Below, piece after piece: positions 32,562 to 41,120 of a DNA stretch of 64,000 bases. A model generated the notes under the pieces. It was not told the origin of the DNA, ran no database searches, and was given only the letters and a program-made list of their open reading frames with translations. The DNA comes from Paludibacteraceae bacterium. Its GTDB lineage: Bacteria > Bacteroidota > Bacteroidia > Bacteroidales > Paludibacteraceae. Each line of letters opens with the position of its first letter. The first letter of the stretch is position 1. The DNA is taken from NCBI GenBank assembly GCA_023227695.1, contig JALNVE010000001.1:60041-124040 (forward strand), in the 5' to 3' direction. The translations under genes were made by a program, and so were the position numbers.

Positions 32562-32818
32562 TCTTTTGATTCCTTTAAAAGTTCTTCCGCGTTATCTTTC
32601 ATGAATTGTGAAATTCCTATGAAACCTTCATCTTCAACCTTTTCCGAAAATCCCCTGAATTTTACTCTGGCAGGGAACGCCCTTGAATCTCCAGATTCAG
32701 AAGCTTCAATGACAATCGCCCATCCAAAAATGTGAATCAAACGATTCACAAACCAAAGCATTTTTGAATTTTTGAATTCTTCCCAACTTTTTTCTTCTAC
32801 CATGTCGTTTTTAAACAT
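32558..32818 (-). CDS. Conserved small phage protein
   Basis: 86 residues with SWEEFKNSKMLWFVNRLIHIFGWAIVIE and ARVKFRGFSE, a pattern I recognise from many phage genomes as a conserved protein of unknown function. It overlaps the next gene by ATGA. Confidence 0.65.
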   Translation of the reverse strand: MFKNDMVEEKSWEEFKNSKMLWFVNRLIHIFGWAIVIEASESGDSRAFPARVKFRGFSEKVEDEGFIGISQFMKDNAEELLKESKE

Positions 32819-32845
32819 TAATGATTCCTTTATTCATAAACTTCC

Positions 32846-35611
32846 CTACATGAGTTTCTCTATTTCTTCCGGGTTCATCTTCAGAAGAACAGCTTCATCA
32901 GTTCCGTCTCCTAAAGTATCAGAAGTTATTTTGTCTTTTGAATATAAAGTGCTTCTGATCCGTTCTTCTATAGTATCTTTGCAAAGAAAATTCAACACTG
33001 TGACATTTCCCTTTCTTCCGATTCTATAACTCCGATCTTCTCTTTGTGACATAATGGCAGGTTGCCAACTCTGTGTAAGATTTAAAACAGTATCTCCCCC
33101 TATGAGGTTAAGTCCTGTTGACATCGCATCCGTACCTATAATTGCATCAACACTCATATCTTCGTTGAATATCTTCTGGTAATCAGTGCGGTTTTTTTTG
33201 TCTGTGTCTCCGTCAATCCTTAAGAATTTCAAATTCATTTCTTTCAGGATTTTATCAACAATATCTAAGAGTCTTTTGAATTGAGTAAAGATGATTATCT
33301 TCTGTCCGTTATCTTTTATGAGTTCTTCCAAAACGTCACGAAAAACATCAATCTTCGTCGTTTTCTTACAATTCGGTTCAAGCATTTGCGGGAAGTTGAT
33401 GAATTGCATACAACGGATAGCCCTCACCATAGCAGAACACGGTTGTCCATTCTGGTTATCGATGACACAAGGATGTTTTCCCGCTTTAATCATCTTATAA
33501 ATTTTCATTTCTTCATCAGACAAAGAAATGACCTTGTTCTCATACAGCTTTTCCGGCAAATCCTTAAGTACGTCTTTTTTTAATCTTCGAATAAAGAACG
33601 GAGCGATTTTTTCCTGTACTTCCAGAAGTTTCTTATACCCCTTTACTGTCCCGAAAATGTCCGTAACCATATGATCTTTAAAGAAACTTTCCCTTGATCC
33701 TAATACTCCAGGGCAGATGATATTCAAGACATTGAACAATTCTTCAAGTCTGCCGTCCATCGGTGTCCCTGAAAGTCCTATTTTGATCCTTGCTTTGATA
33801 TTCTTCAAAGCCTGATATCTTTTACTGCCGTTATGCTTTATGGCGTGTACCTCGTCCATAATCACAAGATCCCAAACCCTATCTTTGATACTTTCCAAAC
33901 GTTTCTGTTTTACGAGTTTGTGAAGCTTACGAAGCATTGCTTTTTCTCGTTCCTCTGCCGTCATTGATTTCTTGATTTTGATTTCACGCCCTGCCCCGAG
34001 GTCTTCCACTACCAGTTCATAATTAGCTATTTTAAAGAAAGCGCTGTCGTCAAGCCATTGTCTGATTCTGTCCTCTGGTTTCTTGCTGTCAATGACAATA
34101 CTCTTTTCATCGCTGAATTTTTCTATTTCCAGAGGCCAATTGAATTTCAAGCTTGCGGGTGTAATGACAAGACAGTTTTTAATCTTACCCTGATTCTTCA
34201 ATACTATCGCCGTCGCTATTCCCTGAATAGTGTTATGGGTGACGATACAGTGTTCTGTGACATATAGATGATCAGGCGCGTCTACCGCGATACAAACGGT
34301 TTCTTGCTTCTCGGGCAGTTTTTCAATATTTGAAATGTAACGCGCTGGTAAGCATTTATTACACTTGTCATATACTTCCTTTTTCCTCTTTAAACGGAAG
34401 AGTTCCATCTCAGGAGGAAGTTTGATATTTACCCGATAAGCCGTCCTTCCCTGTTTCTTTACCCCCTTGTAAGTGTATGTCGGTGTTTTGGTACTGATTC
34501 TTGCTATCCCTCCCAATGTCTGTATGATTTCCGCGACATCATCGCAGAGGGTCTTGGAAACGGTGCAGTACTCCGTAGAATAGTCTCCGGCACATCCATC
34601 GGTATCCATAAGGCCTTGCAACACCCCTAGCCTTACATCAACGCTATTGTACTTGTAACAGCTTGGTATAAACCTCTCCCAAGACCGTTTACCGTTAAGA
34701 CCGAGTTCAACCAATTCCTTCTTGACCGCAATGTATCCGTCTTTGTGTATACATCCGTTTCCGATAAACACACCTAAAGTATAAGGGTCGATGCTCGTTT
34801 CTTTCGGGTTAAACCGTATGGGTTTGACAACAGGGATGCACCAAGAATTGTCTCCGTTATCCTTTTTGTAGTAGGTGCTGAATTCATAAACTTTGTCGCT
34901 GTTGTGGCCCGTCCCATGTCTTGTGCTTTTCCCGTTTACATCCAACAACTGTTTGGTAGATAGAACGACCCCGATATCCTTGTCTTTGTTTCGTTTTGAA
35001 TTTTGAGAATTGGAACAGACATACCATAGATGGTCTGTATCCACAACGATTGAAAATCCGTCACTGAATGTTATTCTACAAACTTCCCTTAATCCCTGTG
35101 GATATACACCGATAACATTATGTTCTTCTCCGTCCCTTCCGACTACCTTATCACCTACTTTAAGATCCCCGATTCTAACCTTACCGGCTAGGCTAAATAC
35201 TTGACTATCAACAGGCATCGCTTTGCCGAGACCCATAGAATCCCCAAAAAGCATCCCTTGTTGATTGGTAACGGCATAGAGGATACCCAGTTTCTGGAAC
35301 GGGAACGGTGTGACTTTGAGACCAGGAATCCTGAAATTGATATTTTGATTTTTTTTAGTCAGATCTCGGATTTCCTTAAGCTTCTTTTCTTTTTCTGCCT
35401 GTTCTTCCAATGCCAAGGTGACAGAAGGGTCAATATCCGCATGAGGGAGGTTCTCAATCAGCCTTTCGAATGTGGCTATCGTAAAAGACATTTTCCATGT
35501 TTTAGAAGTTCCGTCCCAGAAACATCCTGCGGTCTGGCATCTTTCTTTGTCTTCGTAACTGTCCGTGACTGCAAGATTTCGGTCAAAAGGGTCTATTGTG
35601 ATTCTCGACAT
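32846..35611 (-). CDS. SNF2-family DNA helicase carrying an intein
   Basis: The 921-residue product consists of exteins of 130 and 461 residues flanking an intein (131-460). The exteins hold PFPFQKLGILYAV, Walker A DSMGLGK-TIQ, VIMDEVHAIKH (DEVH), LSGTPMDGR, IIFTQFKRLLDIV, GLNLIGGD and REDRSYRIGRKG, the SNF2/SWI2 set. The N-terminal about 60 residues resemble a HARP-like DNA-binding module. Phage members are thought to remodel forks or displaced strands. It is divergent to the single plus-strand gene. Confidence 0.88.
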   Translation of the reverse strand: MSRITIDPFDRNLAVTDSYEDKERCQTAGCFWDGTSKTWKMSFTIATFERLIENLPHADIDPSVTLALEEQAEKEKKLKEIRDLTKKNQNINFRIPGLKVTPFPFQKLGILYAVTNQQGMLFGDSMGLGKAMPVDSQVFSLAGKVRIGDLKVGDKVVGRDGEEHNVIGVYPQGLREVCRITFSDGFSIVVDTDHLWYVCSNSQNSKRNKDKDIGVVLSTKQLLDVNGKSTRHGTGHNSDKVYEFSTYYKKDNGDNSWCIPVVKPIRFNPKETSIDPYTLGVFIGNGCIHKDGYIAVKKELVELGLNGKRSWERFIPSCYKYNSVDVRLGVLQGLMDTDGCAGDYSTEYCTVSKTLCDDVAEIIQTLGGIARISTKTPTYTYKGVKKQGRTAYRVNIKLPPEMELFRLKRKKEVYDKCNKCLPARYISNIEKLPEKQETVCIAVDAPDHLYVTEHCIVTHNTIQGIATAIVLKNQGKIKNCLVITPASLKFNWPLEIEKFSDEKSIVIDSKKPEDRIRQWLDDSAFFKIANYELVVEDLGAGREIKIKKSMTAEEREKAMLRKLHKLVKQKRLESIKDRVWDLVIMDEVHAIKHNGSKRYQALKNIKARIKIGLSGTPMDGRLEELFNVLNIICPGVLGSRESFFKDHMVTDIFGTVKGYKKLLEVQEKIAPFFIRRLKKDVLKDLPEKLYENKVISLSDEEMKIYKMIKAGKHPCVIDNQNGQPCSAMVRAIRCMQFINFPQMLEPNCKKTTKIDVFRDVLEELIKDNGQKIIIFTQFKRLLDIVDKILKEMNLKFLRIDGDTDKKNRTDYQKIFNEDMSVDAIIGTDAMSTGLNLIGGDTVLNLTQSWQPAIMSQREDRSYRIGRKGNVTVLNFLCKDTIEERIRSTLYSKDKITSDTLGDGTDEAVLLKMNPEEIEKLM
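34232..35221 (-). other. Ala-1 intein with LAGLIDADG endonuclease in the SNF2 helicase
   Basis: 330 residues from Ala131 to Asn460, inside Walker A: MGLGK, intein, TIQG. The intein begins AMPVDSQVFS, so residue 1 is Ala rather than Cys/Ser, and +1 is Thr. Block B is VVDTDHLWY, the end DHLYVTEHCIVTHN. DOD motifs TLGVFIGNGCI and GVLQGLMDTDGCA mark the endonuclease. Confidence 0.88.
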
Positions 35612-35653
35612 ATTTTAAGACGGTTCCTTATATAAGTTTGTAAAAATAGGTTT

Positions 35654-35662
35654 TGATATAAT
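35654..35662 (+). promoter_or_regulatory. Extended -10 promoter for the plus-strand gene
   Basis: TGATATAAT gives a perfect extended -10 element about 27 bases before the plus-strand start codon; no good -35 hexamer is visible. It lies in the 78-base divergent gap that must also contain the promoter of the minus-strand helicase unit, which I could not identify. Confidence 0.5.
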
Positions 35663-35689
35663 GTTTTTTTGTTTTGAGATACTAATAAT

Positions 35690-36403
35690 ATGGATTATCA
35701 AATCATATACAGCTATCCTTTCCAAATGACAGGGATCATAAACAGAACCTCGACGATGTACGGTTTCCCGGGGAAACCAAGGAGATTATATAAAATGCCG
35801 AACAATAATTTTGAATTGAGCAAAGGGGACGACCGAATGATCCGAGTCTATATGAAGGATGAAAACCTTGACATTCTTGATTTAAACGGTGCGGAAGCCA
35901 GATTTTATCTTTCCGAATCTTCGAAAAGCAGCACTTATGTCATACGTAAATCAACGAATTCATATAGTGAAGGAGTGATCCGTACCCCGGAACGAGGAGA
36001 AGTCATTTTCTTTCTTGGAGCTTCTGACACAAAGGACTTAGATCCGACACAATACTATTTTCAGATTGTTCTGATCCTTTCTAACGGACGACGCTACACT
36101 GCCTGTACAGGGTATATGAATCTTTATACCAACCTCGAATATTCAGTTGTCATCGAACCCAGTATCGAATCTCTAAATATCGTGGAAATACCGGAAGGTT
36201 CCGCTAGTTTGCGTCTGTCTCTTCAGCCGCAAGACGTTGTTTTCGCGACACTCTTGGCACCTTCACAAACATCCGAAAATATCTGTATTTCCAATCTTGT
36301 CTATTCTGGTTCTGGAATTATTGATGTTTTCTTCACGGCGACGATACTAGAACCTGGTTGGAAACTTTCTTATTTTGTTTCTTCTCTTCCGGAAGAACCC
36401 TGA
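35690..36403 (+). CDS. Baseplate/fibre-like protein (BppU-type N-terminus), only plus-strand gene
   Basis: 237 residues. The stretch FELSKGDDRMIRVYMKDENLDILDLNGAEARFYLS...GEVIFFLGASDTKDLDPTQYYFQIVLILSNGR is the pattern of the N-terminal beta-sandwich of BppU-like baseplate proteins. The last 90 residues are another beta-rich domain. It converges on the tail gene ending at 36408, leaving only four bases between the stops. The ribosome site is weak. Confidence 0.55.
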   Translation: MDYQIIYSYPFQMTGIINRTSTMYGFPGKPRRLYKMPNNNFELSKGDDRMIRVYMKDENLDILDLNGAEARFYLSESSKSSTYVIRKSTNSYSEGVIRTPERGEVIFFLGASDTKDLDPTQYYFQIVLILSNGRRYTACTGYMNLYTNLEYSVVIEPSIESLNIVEIPEGSASLRLSLQPQDVVFATLLAPSQTSENICISNLVYSGSGIIDVFFTATILEPGWKLSYFVSSLPEEP

Positions 36404-36407
36404 TTAT

Positions 36408-38984
36408 TTAGGGTGTATTCGTAGATGAAGGATTGTTCGTATATGGATGTATAAGCTTATCATAGGAATTCGTATACCAAACCGGTTGGTATTCTTCTGG
36501 TTTATATATGTTGTCCGGGTTCATGTGTTTCCAATTCCATTTAACCATTACCCAAAATTCAGGGTAAGCAGAATTATTTAGACTAGAAACTGTATATTCT
36601 TGCATAGAAATATAGTTATGAGTTTCTGTCACATAGTTACTTCCTTCTTCATCTTGGATTAATGTTTGATAATCATAATACCCGTCATGACTTTCTTCTA
36701 TAGCGGAAACTGTTTGAAAATTATCAAATGGCAAGGATACGGAATCTATTCCAAAATCAAATCTTATCAATTCCTTGGGATCAACCACATGTTTGACAAG
36801 GTTTAGTTTTATTTTACAGTAAGGAATATTGTCATAAATTTCATCTTTTTGTGTCTGATTCCTTATGAAACCTTCTGGAAAATCATGTTCACAGCAATCA
36901 TATCCGGGAACGGTAAAATCAGACAGGGGTGTTGTGTCTCCCGTCGGAGTAAGGAAATAATCTTCATAACGTGTGTATTTCTCAATTGGCACTCCAATCA
37001 TATTATCTTCCAACCACGACAAATGATATTCCTGTGGAGCACACGTCGCCAATGGCTCTATCACGCTTGTTTTAACCACTGCATATATCCATACTTCGCT
37101 GACATATCCATTCGTCAGCGCGAAAAGACTAGGATAACTAAGCATAAGACCAGTTATTTTTTCTCTACGACTTTCTATAGATCCTGAAAATTCAGAAGAA
37201 CCTCCGCTACCTGAAGATACTTCTATTCTTCCGTCTTTACTGTATTCACTTGTATTTTCCCATTCCCAAGCAGATGTAGTTCCTTCCAAACTGACATTAT
37301 CAGAAAAGAAACTACTAATAGTATTATTTGTATAAACCTGCGTAGAATCTTCAACTTGGGCATCAGCGAACCAGTCAGAAGAGTTTTCATAAGGAGCATT
37401 GGTGCCATCACTCATTATAGAGGAATATTCATAAAGTATTGTTTGATCATCTGAAATCTGGGAAGCTTCGTGTAACGTTGCGTTTAGTTTCTTCGCGACT
37501 TCCATCAGTTCTTGAAATGTGTTTGTCGTAATACGTGGGTTATATTTGATATTATACTCTGTATACCAGTTAGTGACGAAATAAGGTGGTTCATTCGTGA
37601 ATTCGATATCATATGATAATGTGTTTGTAAGCTTTTCTAGACTCGGATAAATATAGCAGTTGCTGAACATTCCTAGACTTCCAGGAATCGTTGACCACCA
37701 ATTTCCCTTTCCTTCAAAGACTTTTGAAACTTCAGAAGTGAGAACGGATTTGACTCTATCAGAACCCATATCCGGAATTTGAAAACAAATGATATTACTT
37801 ATATCATTTGATTCCCAATATTCTACCCACATTTCAATTGGTGAAAGATTCGTAAAACTTGGGAAAGGGAAATCTCCAAAAACAGGCCTGTTTTGGGGTT
37901 CATTGTACCATAAATTTGGGTAAATAGGGTATTTCCCTGTTTGTGAATTTCGCAGCATTGTCTTTGAAGTCATAAATGTTACATGAGAAACAGATTCCGT
38001 ATTAATTAAGGAATACACGTTTCCGTTAGTGGGTGAATCAAAAGGAAGGGGAGACGAAGAATAGACCTCTGTGTTCGTGAAAGTCCATGAATGTTCCTTC
38101 CATCCGAAAACAGGAACAGCAGATTGAATAAATTCTTCTGGTTCTACCCAATCATAAACTGTCGTTAGGTTTCTGAAGGATTCAAACAACGTTATCATTC
38201 TTTCTTTTTCAATATGTGCGGAATCAAGATATTCTGCGTCTTGTGCCACCCAAAATAGATTTGTAACCGATGTGACAATATTTGACACTTGATCCCAATG
38301 CGTCTCCGGATACAGGAAGTCTCCTGCCTTGAAATAAATCCTTTCATTAAAGACCTTACTATAATGAGACATGTTTATCAGACTATGTTCTTTCGCCAGT
38401 CCCCAGTACGTAACATTGGTTTCAAGGATTGAAGGTTGCGCGTTTCCATATGGCCTAATGTGTATCGGGATAACAATTTCAGTTAGTCCAAATCCGGAAA
38501 CGATGAGTCTATTCGTCTCTCCTTGGCTTGGAGGTAAATTCATGTTATTGAAAATTCTTATATATGTACTCGGTTCTTCCACAAGACGATCCATAATGAT
38601 TGTGTTCGTCCCGTTTATAAACGTAGCGAAAATACTGTCTGTTTCCGGTTCTATTTTCAGATTTAAGTTAACATAATAATTCGTTTTGGTTATAATATTT
38701 GAAGTTGAATAGACACCGAACGTAATTCCTTGTGAATAGACTATTTCTTTCCAACCGTTAGATGTGGAAATATATTCTGTAGAATTTACTAAATTGGGGA
38801 TAAAACGACGTTCTACGTATGCCGCTCTGGCATCCACGAAGTCTTCCCCCATAATGTTTCTGCTGTTCCTCGCCCACCACGGATATCCAAGAATCATGAA
38901 GGCAGACGTTATCAGAATAAGACCATAACGTCTTGGAAAAGTTTTTACAGGTATCGACTTTTGTTCTTTGGTAATTGTAGGCAT
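36408..38984 (-). CDS. Unknown 858-residue virion or tail protein
   Basis: Rich in Thr, Ser, Asn and aromatic residues, like distal tail or fibre proteins, with a possible hydrophobic segment at residues 21-36 (GLILITSAFMILGYPW) after a basic start. It is the last gene of the tail operon and starts with a TAATG overlap. No domain recognised; a membrane-linked role cannot be excluded because of the N-terminal segment. Confidence 0.5.
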   Translation of the reverse strand: MPTITKEQKSIPVKTFPRRYGLILITSAFMILGYPWWARNSRNIMGEDFVDARAAYVERRFIPNLVNSTEYISTSNGWKEIVYSQGITFGVYSTSNIITKTNYYVNLNLKIEPETDSIFATFINGTNTIIMDRLVEEPSTYIRIFNNMNLPPSQGETNRLIVSGFGLTEIVIPIHIRPYGNAQPSILETNVTYWGLAKEHSLINMSHYSKVFNERIYFKAGDFLYPETHWDQVSNIVTSVTNLFWVAQDAEYLDSAHIEKERMITLFESFRNLTTVYDWVEPEEFIQSAVPVFGWKEHSWTFTNTEVYSSSPLPFDSPTNGNVYSLINTESVSHVTFMTSKTMLRNSQTGKYPIYPNLWYNEPQNRPVFGDFPFPSFTNLSPIEMWVEYWESNDISNIICFQIPDMGSDRVKSVLTSEVSKVFEGKGNWWSTIPGSLGMFSNCYIYPSLEKLTNTLSYDIEFTNEPPYFVTNWYTEYNIKYNPRITTNTFQELMEVAKKLNATLHEASQISDDQTILYEYSSIMSDGTNAPYENSSDWFADAQVEDSTQVYTNNTISSFFSDNVSLEGTTSAWEWENTSEYSKDGRIEVSSGSGGSSEFSGSIESRREKITGLMLSYPSLFALTNGYVSEVWIYAVVKTSVIEPLATCAPQEYHLSWLEDNMIGVPIEKYTRYEDYFLTPTGDTTPLSDFTVPGYDCCEHDFPEGFIRNQTQKDEIYDNIPYCKIKLNLVKHVVDPKELIRFDFGIDSVSLPFDNFQTVSAIEESHDGYYDYQTLIQDEEGSNYVTETHNYISMQEYTVSSLNNSAYPEFWVMVKWNWKHMNPDNIYKPEEYQPVWYTNSYDKLIHPYTNNPSSTNTP

Positions 38985-40105
38985 TATTCGTAAATATCCT
39001 GTGTTATCGTCTTTCGTAAATCAACCAAAACCCTAAAGGATATCCCAGAAGAAACTAAGATATAAAGAGGGATAGACACCCAAAGATCCGCATGATCGGT
39101 TTCTATATTTCCTTGGAGAGCGGCAAGTGTTTTTTCCATCTTGATTTCATATTCTCCACTCGACGTGTCGATTACCAGACCGACATACAATCTTTCTGAA
39201 GAATCACTAATCATTGGAAGAGCGACCCGGAGTTCTGTCCCTTCTGATTCGTGTATGACAAAAACTCCGCCCTTTCTTGTAAAGAGATGCTTGAAAACGG
39301 CATAGTTGACGACAGTTCCGTTTTCGCCTTCATTGTCCTGTTCGAAACTGATTTGCCAAGGGCTTTCAGCGTATCCTTCCCCACTGAAACCGAAATCCGT
39401 GATACGAGCGTCGGCATTCTTATATTTGTGTATTACTGTCGGCTTTTCGAAAATAGGTATGTATTCCACACATTTGACAAATGGAGCATTTTCACTTGAT
39501 GACGCTTCTACCGTCGCGTTGATGCTTCCCTGAATAAATCTTCCCTTCGCGTAACAGAGAACCTTTTGAACTGTTGAAAAATCGGCATAAGTAGAAGGAG
39601 ACATAAATTCATTCGGGGCGTATTGAAATGCTATCTTCTCATACGAATAGCCTTCAAAATTTTCTCCGTCCGACGTATCTACAATATTTGTCCAAAAAAA
39701 CAAAGATATAATGTTGTGAGCCTTATTATATGAAACAGAAAAATCATAAACTTCATAAAACGGATAAAATTTCCACGGAAGGTTTTCATCTCCATCATCC
39801 TCTGACTTCCATCCTACCCATTTGAGGCCAGGACTTGCAAGGCCGCTCAAACCAGTTCTTCCTCCGACAAGAGTCCTCATTCCTTTTTTTAGGTAGACGT
39901 CTGTCATTTTCTTGGTCGTTATATCCTTTTGCTTCCCGTTCACTGTTTTTTTCATATCGAAATCCATTTCTCCAGCATCTGGAGACATATCAACGAAGAA
40001 AATATAAATATCTCCGTTCGGCAATTCGACAGGTTGTATCCTTCTGGAACAATAGCTGTAATTGGAAAAGTTTAAATTATCATCAAATTTACTGAGATCG
40101 TTCAT
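38984..40105 (-). CDS. Unknown 373-residue tail-region protein
   Basis: Beta-rich, acidic, with low-complexity-free sequence (ELPNGDIYIFFVDMSPDAGEMDF near the start). TAATG overlaps with both neighbours show it belongs to the tail operon. Likely a virion component by position only. Confidence 0.5.
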   Translation of the reverse strand: MNDLSKFDDNLNFSNYSYCSRRIQPVELPNGDIYIFFVDMSPDAGEMDFDMKKTVNGKQKDITTKKMTDVYLKKGMRTLVGGRTGLSGLASPGLKWVGWKSEDDGDENLPWKFYPFYEVYDFSVSYNKAHNIISLFFWTNIVDTSDGENFEGYSYEKIAFQYAPNEFMSPSTYADFSTVQKVLCYAKGRFIQGSINATVEASSSENAPFVKCVEYIPIFEKPTVIHKYKNADARITDFGFSGEGYAESPWQISFEQDNEGENGTVVNYAVFKHLFTRKGGVFVIHESEGTELRVALPMISDSSERLYVGLVIDTSSGEYEIKMEKTLAALQGNIETDHADLWVSIPLYILVSSGISFRVLVDLRKTITQDIYE

Positions 40106-40881
40106 TATAAAGTCTTTTTATACTTCAAGAGCAGTTTAAGGGTTAACACATAGCTAGTACTTCCCGTACTTTTAATCGTAAAAGCATAAGGGTTTTCTCC
40201 AACGTTATATTCAACCCACAGAAAATAGGGATTTACGGGGAGTTCTGAAAAGCCAGTCACGCACATCGTTACGAATTTCAATTCCGGGACAGACGTCGGT
40301 GTCCCAAGAATCGTACGCAAATCCAATGATAAATCTGTCCCTACCGTAACCTCCACATCATAGATTTCTTCTGAAAGAATAGCGTTCCCTTCCGGGTTCG
40401 TATCCAATGCCGTTACTCCTAGCCCGATTGTGGTGATCGCTACGGCTACAAGAATTCTTGTTTTCAAGTCCGCATCTGTACGGAATTCCGTAAATGACAC
40501 TTCTGTTTCCAAGCTGTCAACTGAAGTAGGGTCATATTGTCCGCTTACCAACGTCAGATAAAGATATGCCGTTGCGTTATTCGTCGTGTCTATTGTCCAA
40601 ACCAAAGGGTCAGATATGTTGAAATAATTAGAATCAATCACTCCTTCAAATGCCGGGACTATGCCGGACATAGTGATAGTAACTGTTGACTGCGTTATAT
40701 CTACAAAAGCTGTTGAAAAACTACCGATTTGTTTTATATGGTTTTCTGTGGAAATAGCGAGAATCGAATTTTCTACCCGTTGCCAATTTTCCGTTTCAAC
40801 GTCTGGCCATATCCTATCCCCGTATCCGAGGGTCTGGAATTTCTGGAAAACCGTCTTATTTAAGTAGTTGTTTTCGGACAT
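40105..40881 (-). CDS. Unknown 258-residue tail-region protein
   Basis: Beta-rich with a repeated Thr/Val pattern (TAFVDITQSTVTITMSG, AYLYLTLVSGQYD), typical of structural beta-sandwich proteins of baseplates or fibres. It overlaps the next gene by one base. Function inferred from position only. Confidence 0.5.
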   Translation of the reverse strand: MSENNYLNKTVFQKFQTLGYGDRIWPDVETENWQRVENSILAISTENHIKQIGSFSTAFVDITQSTVTITMSGIVPAFEGVIDSNYFNISDPLVWTIDTTNNATAYLYLTLVSGQYDPTSVDSLETEVSFTEFRTDADLKTRILVAVAITTIGLGVTALDTNPEGNAILSEEIYDVEVTVGTDLSLDLRTILGTPTSVPELKFVTMCVTGFSELPVNPYFLWVEYNVGENPYAFTIKSTGSTSYVLTLKLLLKYKKTL

Positions 40882-41118
40882 TTATATTTCCTCATATTTT
40901 GATTTTACGACGAAAGGATAAAGTTCATCGGCTGGTTGTACGAAGCAACCTTCTCCTACATAGATGTAATTTGTAGATATTTCAGGGAGTTCAATTTGAG
41001 TAATAACTGCCTGTCCGAACTTTGATGTCGGGTTGTTTGGCAGATTCGCCCAAGATGGAATCTGAGATTCCACATATCCTTTTATTTGGCTTCCTAACCA
41101 ATTACTCATTATTAACAC
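40882..41118 (-). CDS. Small tail-region protein
   Basis: 78 residues; the first 50 are polar with WLGSQIKGYVESQIP, the rest beta-rich. Stop and start of adjacent genes abut it. Possibly a baseplate component; no motif. Confidence 0.5.
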   Translation of the reverse strand: MLIMSNWLGSQIKGYVESQIPSWANLPNNPTSKFGQAVITQIELPEISTNYIYVGEGCFVQPADELYPFVVKSKYEEI

Positions 41119-41120
41119 CT

